In this document: positions 10,487 to 22,100 of the stretch, piece after piece
Layout: the number at the start of each line of letters is the position of its first letter
Position numbering within the stretch: position 1 is the first letter of the stretch
From: Medicago truncatula
Taxonomy: Eukaryota > Streptophyta > Magnoliopsida > Fabales > Fabaceae
Length of the DNA stretch: 64,000 nucleotides
Assembly (NCBI RefSeq): GCF_003473485.1
Contig: NC_053043.1
Location: forward strand, 41,268,576-41,332,575
Direction of reading: 5' to 3'
Made by a program: the position numbers and the translations under genes
The notes under the pieces: generated by a model
Seen by the model: the letters and a program-made list of their open reading frames with translations, nothing else
What the model was told of the DNA's origin: nothing
Database searches by the model: none

Positions 10487-13400
10487 CATATCAAGTGTGC
10501 ACCTCAACTAATCTCTCTAGCCATGAAAGTGCCAAGCTTTGACCTCCTTCTGCGATCTCCAAGAGGGGACAGTTGAAAATATATAATCCTGACCTATGAT
10601 TATGAGATCCAGATAACACTTTAAAATACCTTCCACCATATGAAGAAGTAGCACACAATTGGAGCTTAGGCAAAGATTGAAGCCAGCTGCAATGTGCCAA
10701 GTTTAAATATGCTAGACTGGAAAGCCTCTCCATTGAAGGTGGTAGGGAAACAAAGCTGTTTCCTTCAAGATTTAGCCTTTCTAAATGCCATAAATCTCCA
10801 ATAGCATCAGGAACTGTACTTAAATTGCAAAAGCTTAGGTCCAAAAAAATCAAAGACTCCAGATAGTAAGAGTGGTCAACAATTTCTCCAGAGACTGAAA
10901 AGTAGTCCATATTTTCAGCAGACACTGATACATTTCCCAAGGGTAGATTCTCTAGTCTTAAGCAGCCACATAAATCTAGAGTTACAAGAGATGTCATACA
11001 ATTAATGCTTTTGGGAATACTAACAAGATTTGTGCAGTCTCTTAAACTCAAGAACTTAAGCTGTGTAAGAACCGCAATAGATTGACCAATCGTTGATAAA
11101 CTCGAACATTGATCAACATCAAGATACTCAAGATTTGAGACCCCAGTAAAATCTGGCATGGTTTCAAGTTTTAGGCAGCCAGAGAGGTGTAGAACTTTGA
11201 GAGAATGTAAGTTAGATGCATCATCACCATCAAGAACTAGCCTGACCAAACTGCTGCAGCCTTCCAAACTCAAGAAAGCAAGTTTTTCCAGAAGTCCAAT
11301 GGACGGATGGACATACGATAGGTTTATGCATCCTGTAAAATCTAGACGTTCAAGTCTTCGGCTTCCATCAAAATTGGGAGTCTCCAGAAGATATTTGGAG
11401 TTGCTGAGATCCACCCTTTTCAAACAAGGGAGATCCTGTGAAAGACAGAATTAGCAATGAAATTTTAACAATTTTCAAACTTGAATATCATCAATTAACT
11501 TTGGCGTGCTTTGTTTAATTTTCATATAGAATCTGTGATTAATTTTTTCACTTGATGTGTATCTAAGAGTTCAATAAATTGAAATCAAATAATTGAAATA
11601 ACAATAAAAGTAAATTATCATTTTCAATGCAGTAGTTTATGTTTATTAATCAAGTCTTAGAGAAATGTAGGCAGAGCTCCCTATTTGAATAAAAAGAATA
11701 TGAGTAAACTTTATACTCCCCTCCTCTGAGAGAAGCTTTAACTACACTCCCTCCCCTCTTATGTTAAAATATACACTCCCCTCCCCTATGAGATGTTTGA
11801 ATTACAACCCCCTCCTTTATCGACTAACTCATCACTGTTGTTAGATTATTCTTAAGCTAAAAATAGAAAATAAAAGAAGTCATTAAAATACCTTGTGACC
11901 GTCCCATAGTCGTTGGATGCTGCTACAAGGCATATTCAATTCAACAAGACCAAATGGCTCAAAATTTAATGGCAAAGAAGCAAAAGGGTAACCATACCAA
12001 AGAAGATACTGCAAGCTGTTAGAAATGAAATTGAGACTTCCTGAAATTTTTTGATGATATAATATAAGAATTTTAAGTCCCCTCATTATTGACAATCCTT
12101 CGGCCCTCAGCGGAGGATATTCAGAGATATGCTCTTTTTTATTTAGAATAATGGCTTTAACATTGTTTGTTCCCTGAAAGTATTAAGAATAAACATATTA
12201 CAAACAGGGACAAAAACAAACTGCTTGAATAAATTTAAACTATTGAATGGGAAAGGAAGTTATTGTTGAACGATATATTTTGTTACCATCTCTGTCATCA
12301 TGACAGGGTAGAAATCCTCAAAAAGCCACAATCTACTCCACAATCCAGGTTCGCCAGGAAATTGTTGTCGAACTATTTTCTTTCCCAATTCTTGCAACAT
12401 TTCATGCATATGAATTTCCTGATTTCTAATAGTTACGAGTGACCTCTCAATCAAACTTTGAATGCCAATGTGAGGATGCAACCCACAAGCATCGAGAATT
12501 CGCTTCACATAATCTTCTTTCATTCCTTTAAAGAAACAGGCAATATGCAGAAATATTTCTTGGTCATCTAAATGTAATCCCTGCAAACTTACCTGAAGCA
12601 CGTCCATAACTTTGTTGTCTGGATTATTCCTCAATCTATACAAGGCATCTCTCCATTGGTTAGCATCTCGAGTGCACAAGAAAGACCCCACTACTCGAAC
12701 TGCCAATGGAAGACCTTGAGCATATTTTAGTACCTCAGGAGTGAGCTTTACACATCCGCTAGTGGGATCCTCACTTTTGAAAGCTTTTCTATAGAAAAGT
12801 TTACGGGCATCATTGCTATTCAATAGTGGAACCTCATACACATCGTACGACACACATGTATCGTGAGATACTGATAACTGAGCTCCAAACACTCTTAGAA
12901 TATGCATATCCCTGGTTGTAATGATCATTCTACTTCCTTTACCAAGCAATTCAGGATTTATAGCCAATTCTTCCATTTGTTCTAATAGATCAGCATTGTC
13001 AAGAACTACAAGAAACTTTTTGTTGCAAAGTCTTTTACGTACAATTCCAGATATTTCAGAAGGGCTGTATGTCTCTAGGTTTTTTTCACTTGTGGCTTGC
13101 CGAAGGATTTGTTTCTGTACAGCAGTGGCACCACCATCTTTATAAATTTTGCTTACATTCTCAATAAAACAGATTGCATCAAACTGATAGGAGACTCTAT
13201 CATACAAGACGGAAGCAAGAGTTGTCTTTCCGATTCCAGCCATCCCCCAAATACCTATAAAACGAAAGTCATCATTGTCTGAGTTTAATTTCAGAAGACT
13301 TTCTAATTCTTCTACTCGAGGTTGTATCCCGATAAGGTCATCAGCAAACCCTGAGAATTTATGACCCAATGTTTTTATTACCTGCTGAACAATATCTTGA

Positions 13401-15484
13401 ATCTCTCGAAACTCTGGCCTGAAAGAGAGAAGGATATAAACACTAAAATTATTAGCAAAGAAACAGTCAGAAAGTTAAGTTAGGATGAATATAATAACAA
13501 TTAATTTATTGATTTATATATGTTGACACATGTAAATAGATTTTGATCAAATGAGTCAATTACTTCTCTTGACAAAATAAACAGACTTGATTTGTAAAAT
13601 AGTTTGCTGCAAAGGAAAACTCAATTGAACACCAGAAATTCATGTCGAGAATGTAAAAAACCCAAAGAGAATATCAATAGCACTTACTTGTTCCTAACAT
13701 CCCAACCAACTATTTCAGTTAAATAGACCATAGCTTTCGTCCATCTCTCAACCTTATTCAGATCATGTTTCAATTTTTTCATGTGTGAAACAAAGGCATT
13801 CTGGTACACACCGTTCTGTTTTCGTACATGAGATGGATTGATATCATAAAAAACAGGGAAAACAGTTTGTAAGAAATTGCTACGACATTCAACAATAGTA
13901 GCCATTTCTTCCAAACACCATGTTGACTCAGCATATCTTTCTGAGAAGACAACGATAGATATCCGTGAATTTGCAATTGCTTGTCGAAGTTGCAGCGAAA
14001 GGCATTCTCCTTTCTCGAGCCTTTTATCATCCTTGAACGCAAAAATACCTTTTCTTGTTAGATGAGCATAAAGATGATCAACAAAAGTGTTGCGGGTGTC
14101 TGGACCTCTGAAACTGATAAACACGTCGTATTTATAGCTATGCACTCCACTGGAATCAATGGAAGAACCGGAAAAAGCTGTACCTCCTTGGCCCGAATTG
14201 GAAAATGACAAACGACCTAACAGAGCCCGAAATGGTTGCAGGAGCAAGGACCTCCATGAGAGCAAAATCTCTGTTGTACATGAAATGAAAATGCATCTCC
14301 TCTCATCAAGTCAAATAATCAAATCAAATAATAATAATAATGACAATAAAAGTGAACCTTCAATTCAGGGACCAAATAGAAAAGAGTGATAGTTTAAGGT
14401 CAGGGCTGCTGGGGCCGGATAATTTAGTCAAAATTTGAGTTTTTGGTGCTTCATTTGTTAAAAATATAATATAATTTGAAATGATTAGGAGTCCAATTGC
14501 ACTTTCTTTTTGTTAGGAGTCAATTTCTAATATTAGAACAAAACCTCCTTAGTGTTTGAGAGGATCCTATTTAGAGATCTTTATTCTGATAAACAAACAA
14601 ATGTTATGTGTAAAAATATTCATAGATTTTGATAGATGGTATTTCCCTAGCACATGAGCAGAAAGAGAAACCTAGTATATTCAATAAAAAATTACTCCCT
14701 CCGTCCTTAATTATAAGATTATTCACAAAAAATTGTTTGTCTCTAACTATAAAGGTATGTTTGATCTGCTATAAAAGGAGACATTATTGAACAACTCAGT
14801 TGTATTGTATTTGATTGTAAAACTGGAACAAACTAAGGGGCAAGTGTATTTAATTAATACTACTATCTTGCCTTGAAATATGAAAAGTCAAATTTAATAC
14901 AAATACAAATAAAAGACAATTTCGTAATATTATCACACAAAACATACACATTAACTACACTGACAACTTTTCTTAAGAAATGTGAAAAAAACAATGGGTG
15001 CCTACATTAAGGGATGAAGGGAGTATGTTAAATTTGATTTTTCATATTTCAAGATAAGTTAGCGGTATTAATTAGGGGTATGTTTAGGAAAAAATAATAA
15101 ATGTGTTTAGTAATTTGAAAAGATTTAGGGATAATATTTTTGTCAAATGGATGGATATATATAGGGACGGAGGGAGTAAATAGTTAAGGTTATTATAGAA
15201 AAAACACACAAAATTTCATCAAAAATAACAAAATTTATTTCATTTCTTGGTATGTGTAAATTTCTAAAAATCCATAAGTATTGTGAAATAGAGGGAGTAA
15301 CTAGTATCAGTCACACATATTTCCAGATAAATTTATTACTCAAACAACTTTTCAAAATATCCGTGATTTTTTGTTAAATGTTGTTATAAAAAATGGAGGG
15401 AGGGAGCATTATGAATCATATAAATAGGGAAAATTTCATTCATATTTAAATAATTTTACCTGAAAATTTGGAGTTTGAATCCAT
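9692..15484 (-). CDS. TNL copy 2: complete TIR-NBS-LRR
   Basis: Intracellular immune receptor. Inferred exons, all GT-AG: 15460-15484, 13688-14270, 12287-13418, 11892-12173, 10503-11435, 9692-10417; total 3681 bp, 1226 residues. Order: an 8-residue leader exon (MDSNSKFS), TIR (residues about 55-200; DVFISFRGPDTRNTF, WCLEEM with the NADase-position Glu), NB-ARC (P-loop GMAGIGKTT with Lys267, kinase-2 LVVLDNAD, RNBS-B GSRMIITTRD, GLPLAV, and MHE where MHD is usual), LRRs on exons 4-5, then a C-terminal jelly-roll/C-JID domain with GEKIPEWF. The TIR exon has no in-frame ATG before the domain: the position of the copy 1 ATG is ATT, and a TGA lies upstream at 14311-14313. The leader exon supplies the only in-frame ATG found. 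Intron 1 (1189 bp) holds a Stowaway MITE; intron 5 has an AG microsatellite at 10456-10487. Confidence 0.88.
11690..11860. repeat. CTCCCC-rich repeat in TNL copy 2 intron 4
   Basis: Motifs of the form ACACTCCCCTCCCCT recur about every 40-50 bp between exons 4 and 5 of TNL copy 2. It is probably the end of a small transposon; no clear termini are seen. Confidence 0.4.
14695..15176. mobile_element. Stowaway-like MITE in TNL intron 1
   Basis: The ends CTCCCTCCGTCC and, inverted, GACGGAGGGAG are flanked by TA on both sides, the Tc1/mariner target duplication. It lies inside the inferred first intron of TNL copy 2. GAAGGGAGTA near 15017 suggests a nested or duplicated end. Confidence 0.8.
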
Positions 15485-16343
15485 CTTATCTGAATTCAAC
15501 CGGAAGAACGGTTCTTCTAACTATTCTGGGAGGTTGAATTGTGTTTATGAGAAAGAAGCATTTAATGGGTTGGATGAATGAAGAAAAATGAATATAATGG
15601 GATTATATATTTTCAACCGGAAGAACCCTCTTTTTCCTTGCAAATTCTTCACTCCTTCATCGAAGAAGAGACTAGGAAATTACGATGATGATGAAGAATG
15701 AAAAGTATAATAATTAGTTTGACTTTGGTGTAAAGTTGATAAAAAAATATACTAGAGTTAACAGTGCTCACAAATGTTAAGGCTCTGTTTTGTGTTAAAA
15801 AACAGATAACAGCTTATTAAGTATTTTATAGCGGATAACAAATAAGTTAATCGATTAAATTTATATTGAAAGGTAAAATTAGCGGTTGAATCAGTAAAAT
15901 TAGTGTCTTGAAGATTACATGGGTAAAATTGAATAACTAATGATAAGTTCATCGTTAATCTATCCACTAATTAGTTCGTAAGTAAATGACGGTTATTAAA
16001 CGAGTCTTTTTTAGTTTTCAGTCGAATGAACTTATGCGTAATAAGTTCAAAAATGAATTTTTCCAAACAAATCCTAAAAGTACCTATAAAAAGCAAATGC
16101 TAAAAACAGTTTTGCATTAAAACAATATTTATACTTCTAAAAATTTCAATTCACCCCTTTCCAATACAATATTTTTATATGAAAAATGCTAACAAAGCAA
16201 GTATTAAAGATTTATTTATAGTAATTTTGTTTTAAAAGTCATATATTCCAATTTTAAAAAGTACAAAATTACTTTTTTTTTCCTTTCAAAATTTTGAGTT
16301 CCTTGGCATGTACCTTTAGGCACAAGTTAGCAAGAATTCTTTT
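15485..16343. other. Upstream flank of TNL copy 2
   Basis: No gene is seen. The stretch is alignable by eye to 6810-7467 plus 8801-9011 upstream of copy 1, apart from the two transposons inserted there. It therefore belongs to the duplicated TNL unit and probably contains the promoter. Confidence 0.6.
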
Positions 16344-16685
16344 GGCTTAGTTGCACTTTTGACCCTCTATCTTTTCAAAGTTGTGATTTTGGCCCCGTAA
16401 CTAATTAAAATACAAAACAACCCTCCATGTATTGGATCTTTGGCAGTTTTGGCCCCAAGGCTACTTTTGACTTAGTCTTCGTTGACATGGCACCCACAAT
16501 GGTCAACACGTGGCACTTCACTTAAGTGATGTGAGTGCCACGTCAGCGAAGACTAAGTCAAAAGTGGCCTTGGAGGCCAAAACTACCAAATATCCAATAC
16601 ATAGGGGGCTGTTTTGTATTTTAATTTGTTAGGGGGCCAAAATCGCAACTTTTGGAAAGATAGGGGCCAAAAGTGCAATTAAGCC
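16344..16685. mobile_element. Complete fold-back MITE, 9-bp TSD (Mutator-type)
   Basis: Two arms of about 150 bp are near-perfect inverted copies, from GGCTTAGTTGCACTTTTGAC to GTGCAATTAAGCC. AATTCTTTT flanks both sides (16335-16343 and 16686-16694), a perfect 9-bp duplication. The arms could form a long hairpin if transcribed. It is non-coding. Confidence 0.88.
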
Positions 16686-16914
16686 AATTCTTTTTTATAT
16701 TTACTTCAATAAGTTATTTTACTCCTTTTGTTAAAATAGAATAAATTATCAATTGTCCTATAAGTACAGTTCAGTAAGGGTAACAGAATAAAAGGAAATG
16801 TTCTACAAACCATCAGAAGCAACATATAAGACAAGCAGAAGAATCCAAAAGCAAAAAGGGTTATTCACCAACAGTATAAGGAATCAAGCCAACAAAGAAA
16901 ACAAAATTAGCAAC

Positions 16915-17410
16915 CATTAAGTAAAGGTTGAGAATTTATGAGCCAATGCTTTTATCACTGCCTCAACAATTTTTTCAATCTCCGCAGTCTGCAAATTCTG
17001 GCCTAAAAGAAAGAAAGATGATAAACTAAATTATCACCAAATTTACAGGAGAATAATAATATAATTTGATTATCAGCTAGTAAAACTCAACAAAACTTCA
17101 CTTATTCTTCTAAAGAATGTACAAAAAGTTAAGAGAAGAATGTATGACACTATCTCCTACATCAAATCCAACATATTAGCTTTCTTACATTGATGATCCC
17201 TGCCTGTTCGAGTTTGAATTTCTCAGTGTAAGAAGATGGATCTACTTCATAAATAGGGTAAACAGTTTGTTTCATTTTTGTTGCATTCGACAATAGCAAG
17301 AGTTCAGGTAGCCCGCACGACAACAGAATGTTGTCTTTTCGGTGCAAAAGGAAATATTGCAACTCGGTGCAGACTACTTCCTTGACTATGTTTTGCAACA
17401 ATTTATTTAG
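16915..17410 (-). pseudogene. TIR/NBS relic
   Basis: Positions 17162-17401 encode a decayed TIR segment (CGLPELLLLSNATKMKQTVY, then PIYEVDPSSYTEK) matching the middle of the TIR of the other copies. Positions 16921-17010 match the start of the NBS exon (a PEF-like start and EKIVEAVIKALAHKF, with a frame break). The intron between them is shortened. It has no complete domain. It lies between the flank of copy 2 and the 3' remnant of copy 3, and the equivalent 560-bp segment is missing at about 9387 in the other unit. Confidence 0.65.
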
Positions 17411-17414
17411 AAGT

Positions 17415-17721
17415 ATTTCTTTAATCCTTCCTTTCGCAAACTTTAGTTTGAAGATTAAATATGATCAAGGAAAGGATGCTAACATGTAGAATCATTTCAT
17501 GAAATTAGCAGCAAGTTGACTGCGAATTTTTCTTTTGGTAACTAGCCTGTAACTACAAATGGATTGTATATCTTACTTATTAGTCAAAATTTATGTAGAG
17601 GTTACAGAAATATTGACAAACCTTGTGTTGAAAAGGAGATCAACACAATGTAGGTGTCTATGGGAAGACAGGGATATATGTACAACTTGGAACACCAAAA
17701 TATGATTAATGAGTAGGTTTT
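17415..17721. other. 3' flank shared by TNL copies 2 and 3
   Basis: This closely matches 9385-9691 downstream of the copy 2 stop codon and presumably includes the 3' UTR. It marks the downstream boundary of the duplicated TNL unit. Confidence 0.6.
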
Positions 17722-20700
17722 TTAATGCAAATCATCATTTATGTAGGTGTAAAGTCCCAAATTTGTTTTATAATGGTTGAGATCATTATTATTTAACTAA
17801 AATGAGAAAATGAAAGACATCATTAAAATACCTTGTGACCGTCCCATAGTCGTTGAATACTGCTATAAGGCATATTCAATTCAACAAGACAAAACGGCTC
17901 AAAATTTAATGGCAAAGAAGCAAAAGGGTAACCATACCACAGAAGATACTGCAAGCTGTTAGAAAGAAAAGTGAGACTTCCTGAAAAATTCTTATGAAAT
18001 AATAATATAAGAATTTTAAGTCCCCTCATTATTGACAATGCTTCAGCCCTCAACTGAGGATATTCAGAGATATGCTCTTTTTGATCTAGAATTATGGCAT
18101 TAATATTGTTTGTTCCCTGAAAACATTAAGATTAAACATGTTACAAGAGGTAAGGTGGAGGGGGGGTGGGAATCAAAATGGTTGAATAAATTTCAACTAT
18201 GAAATGGGAAAAGAAGTTTTAATTTTTTAAAAGGTATCTTGTTACCGTTTCTGTCATCATGACAGAGTAGAAATCATCATAAAGCCACAATCTACTCCAC
18301 GATCCTGGTTGGAAAGGAAACTGTTGCCGAACAATTTTCTTCCCTAATTCTTGCAACATTTCATGCATAAGAATTTCATTATTTCTAATAGTTATGAATG
18401 ACCTCTCAATCAAACTTTGAATTCCAATATGAGGGTGCAACCCACAAGCATCTAGAATTCGCTTCACATAATCTTCCTTCTCCCCTTTAAAGAAACAAGC
18501 AATATGCAGAAATATTTCTCGGTCCTCTGAATGTAATCCCTCAAAACTTACCTGAAGCACATCCATCACATTGTTGTCTGGATTATTCCTCAATCTATAC
18601 AAAGCATCTCTCCATTGGTTAGCATCTCGAGTGCACAAGAAAGACCCCACTACTCGAACAGCTAATGGAAGACCTTGAGCATATTTTAGTACCTCAGGAG
18701 TCAGCTTTACACATCCGCTAGTGGGATCCTCACTTTTGAAAGCTTTTCTATAGAAAAGTTTGCGGGCATCATTGCTATTCAATAGTGGAACCTCATACAC
18801 ATCGTACGACACACATGTATCGTGAGATACTGATAACTGAGCTCCAAACACTCAGAATATGCATATCCCTGGTTGTAATGATTATTCTACTTCCTTTACC
18901 AAGCAATTCAGGATTTATAGCCAATTCTTCCATTTGCTCTAATAGATCAGCATTGTCAAGGACTACAAGAAACTTTTTGTTGCAAAGTCTTTTACGTATA
19001 ATTCCAGATATTTCAGAAGGGCTGTATGTCTCTAGGTTTTTTTCATCTATGGTTTGCCGAAGGATTTGTTTCTGTACAGCAGTAGCACCGCCATCTTTAT
19101 AAATTTTGCTTACATTCTCAATAAAACAACTTGCATCAAACTGATAAGAGACTCTATCGTATAAGACAGAAGCAAGAGTTGTCTTTCTGATTCCAGCCAT
19201 CCCCCAAATGCCTATAGCTCGAAATTCATAATCCTTTGAGTCTAATTTCAAAAGGCTTTCTAATTCTTCTACTCGAGGTTGTATCCCAATAAGGTCATCA
19301 GCAAACCCCAAGAATTTATGACCCATTGTATTTATTACCTCCTGAACAATATTCTTAATCTCTCGAAACTCTGGCCTGAAAGAGAGGGAAATAAAACACT
19401 AAATTATTACCAAAGAAAACAAGCAGAAAGTCATGTCAGGACAAAAATAATAAGGATTACTTTATATATGCTAGCGCGTGAAGATTTGAAGATATGATAT
19501 TATGATGAAATGAGTTAATAACTTCTATCATAATTGATAATATTGTACAATTACTTCCAATGGGGGAGAATAAAATATACAGGCTTGATTTGTAAAGTAG
19601 TTTGCTGCACAAGAAAACTCAATTGAACACCACAAAGTCATGTCATGAATGTAAAATAATTCAAGAGAATAGACTTAACACTTACTTGTTCCTAACATCC
19701 CAACCGACTAATTTAGCCAAACTTTCCATAGCTCCCACCCATCTCATAACCTTATTTGGGTCATGTTTGAATTTATTCTGGAGTAGAACAAAGGCATTCT
19801 GGTACACCCCGCTCTGTTTTCGTACATGAGATGGATCGGCATCATAAAAAATAGGGAAAACAGTCTGTTTCAATTCTGTATGATATTCAGCAATAGTGGC
19901 CATCTCTTCCAAACATAATGTTGACTCCGCATAATTTTTAGAGAAGACAACAATAGAAATCCGAGAACTTTGAATTGCTTGTAGAAGTTGCGGCGAAAGG
20001 GATTCTCCTTTTTCAAGTCTTTTGTCATCCTTGAAAGCGAAAATACCCTTAGTTGTTAGATGAGCATGAAGATGATCAACAAAAGTGCTGCGGGTGTCAG
20101 CACCACGGAAACTGATAAACACATCATATCTATAGCTTTGGATGCTATTGGAATCACTGGAAGAACCTATATCTCCCTGACCCAAATGGATCAAATCGGA
20201 AGATGTCAAACGACTCTGTGGTCGAAACAGTGGCAGGAGCATGGACTTCTATGAGAGCAACATGTCTGGTGATATAAGAAATGAAAATGCATCTCATCAA
20301 TTAAATATTAATGACAATAAGAGTTAACTTTCAATTTAGTTCCTAGTCCCTGAACTATAAAAATACAATAAATAGTCCTTACAACATTCTCAATTCATCA
20401 TGTTTGTCCCTTATTTACTTTGAAAATAGGATAGAAACTGAAAGTAATAGTTCAGAGACTACTTTGATAGATTGAGAATAGTATAGGGACTTTTTATTAC
20501 ATTTATTTAGTTCAAGGACCAAAGAATAAAGTGGCGGTACGTAGTTTAGGAACCGAAATGAAGGCCTACTCTAAAAAACTAATGTTATATGTAAATTACT
20601 GAATAAACCATCAATTTGATCCTTAAACTAGCACTTTCTCTCCAAGTTAGTCCCCATACTGTATAAATATAGTCAATAGTGCTTAACCATGGGAAATCCA

Positions 20701-21022
20701 TTAATTTAGTTCTTAAAGTATATGAAAATCAATCAGTTTAGTTTAGTCTCTAACATCCTATGTAGCACAGACTACGACACCGACAGGTCGACATTGCTTA
20801 TGTAAAAAAACACTCGACATCAACACCGATACATAAAAAAATTTATTATAATAATTAAATAAATGAATTACATAATTTAGAGAAAGCAGTGGTTTTCTTC
20901 ATGAATAAGCAGTAAAGAGTAAAATAAATGATATAAATAAATAAAACGGGGCAAACAAAAACCTCATATAGTATGGTAAGAAGTTTAATGATTTTACCTG
21001 AAAATTTTGACTTTGAATCCAT
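17722..21022 (-). pseudogene. TNL copy 3: disrupted TIR-NBS, LRR lost
   Basis: Inferred exons: leader 20998-21022 (MDSKSKFS), TIR 19686-20265 (usable ATG at 20242), NBS 18246-19375, exon at 17832-18116, then only the extreme 3' end of the last exon (about 17722-17765). The NBS exon is 1130 bp against 1132 in copy 2 because two bases are missing near 18852, shifting frame after IITTRDMHIL. The P-loop reads GMAGIRKTT: the Gly before the catalytic Lys is Arg (codon 19186-19188). The leader exon, if spliced, runs into TAG at 20249-20251, where copy 2 has TGG (Trp). The LRR exon and most of the C-JID exon are deleted, with a junction near 17765-17790. The downstream GLPLAV and MHEMLQELGK region is still well preserved, so the damage looks fairly recent. 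Confidence 0.85.
20330..20572. mobile_element. Fold-back MITE in TNL copy 3 intron 1
   Basis: The left part (CAATTTAGTTCCTAGTCCCT...TAGTCCTTA) is matched in inverted form by the right part (AGTTTAGGAACCGAAATGAAG, with AGGGACTTTTTATT further in). It lies between the leader and TIR exons of copy 3. No clear TSD is seen. Related TAGTCC-type pieces continue to about 20760. Confidence 0.5.
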
Positions 21023-21639
21023 CTTCTATAAATTCCACCATAAGAATGGTTTCTCATGCGGAAAAAGAAATAAGTACTTGATGGGATCGTTGAAGGGAGA
21101 GAAATTGATATATTCATGCGGAAGGTAAGTCAACAATGCAGAAGGAAATGTGGGTTTGTGCAATTGCACCTCAACATGTTAAATGTTTATGAAGTTTTTT
21201 TTACTTTTGAGTTGAATGTACATGACTTGTACTCAACGAACCCCATGAACCTGTTTCCCATGTAACTCCAAACCAAGAAAACCACAAACGGGAAGCACCA
21301 ACGTCATCATCCGGCAACAACCCATGATCCTACTTTTGAGATAGGATCATTCATCTCTACTCTATCTCAACATATTGATCTGAAATTGTCGTTGTAGAAG
21401 AATAAGAGCATGGTGATTTCAAATGATGATTATGCCCCGAAACATTTAATTATAATATAGATAGAGATAGAGATGAATGTGATGATTTTTTGTCCTTCAT
21501 TTTTTTAGGTAATTAAGAAAACAATTTTTTGATTGCCCGCATGAATATGAAACGGACACATATATCATATTCAACTAACATAATAAGCATGAATATCATA
21601 TTATTCATGTCTATATGGATACTGATTTATATCTCTAGT

Positions 21640-22100
21640 TTGGGTAATAAGGTATCTTTGGTTCAAGGAAGAGAAGATGGAAAGTAAGGCCTTGTGATAA
21701 GAAAGATATAAAATTGTTTTTGATTCAAGACTAGGAGAGGGATGGATTTTGGTGGAAGAAAAATTTAAAATATATTTTGTCCCTTAACTTAAACGAGGCT
21801 GCAAAGGATATCATGGCATCCCCTTAATTCAGGGCAAGAGAACGGGTTAATTTGGATTGCGGATCATAATGGATGCTATTTGGTTGAATCCGGATATAAA
21901 CTTATTATGAGGGATGGTCTTTTCATGTCATAGGAGATTGGAATAGTGCTTAGAGAGTCTCTACTCCTCCCGAGCATATGCAAAGGGTGCATTCCGACGC
22001 ACTGTGAAGGGGCTGTCGAGGACGGGTGGCACATTCTATTCCACTATGAAAAGTTATGTAACCGTTGGTGGTTGCAGCAGGTCTGTCAACTGATTATACT
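21640..22100 (+). pseudogene. Degenerate LINE tail fragment
   Basis: With frame breaks, this reads as the RNase H/zf-RVT linker region of an L1-type LINE: LIWIADHNGCYLVESGYKLI, then a GDWNSA-like stretch and a VEDGWHILFHYEKL-like zinc-finger segment. There are stops throughout. The flanks at 21023-21640 and 22100-23505 show no gene I can support. Confidence 0.5.

Noticed and set aside
12921-13282. Plus-strand frames opposite the NBS exon of TNL copy 2
   Set aside because: They are antisense shadows of a conserved exon with no start context or domain.
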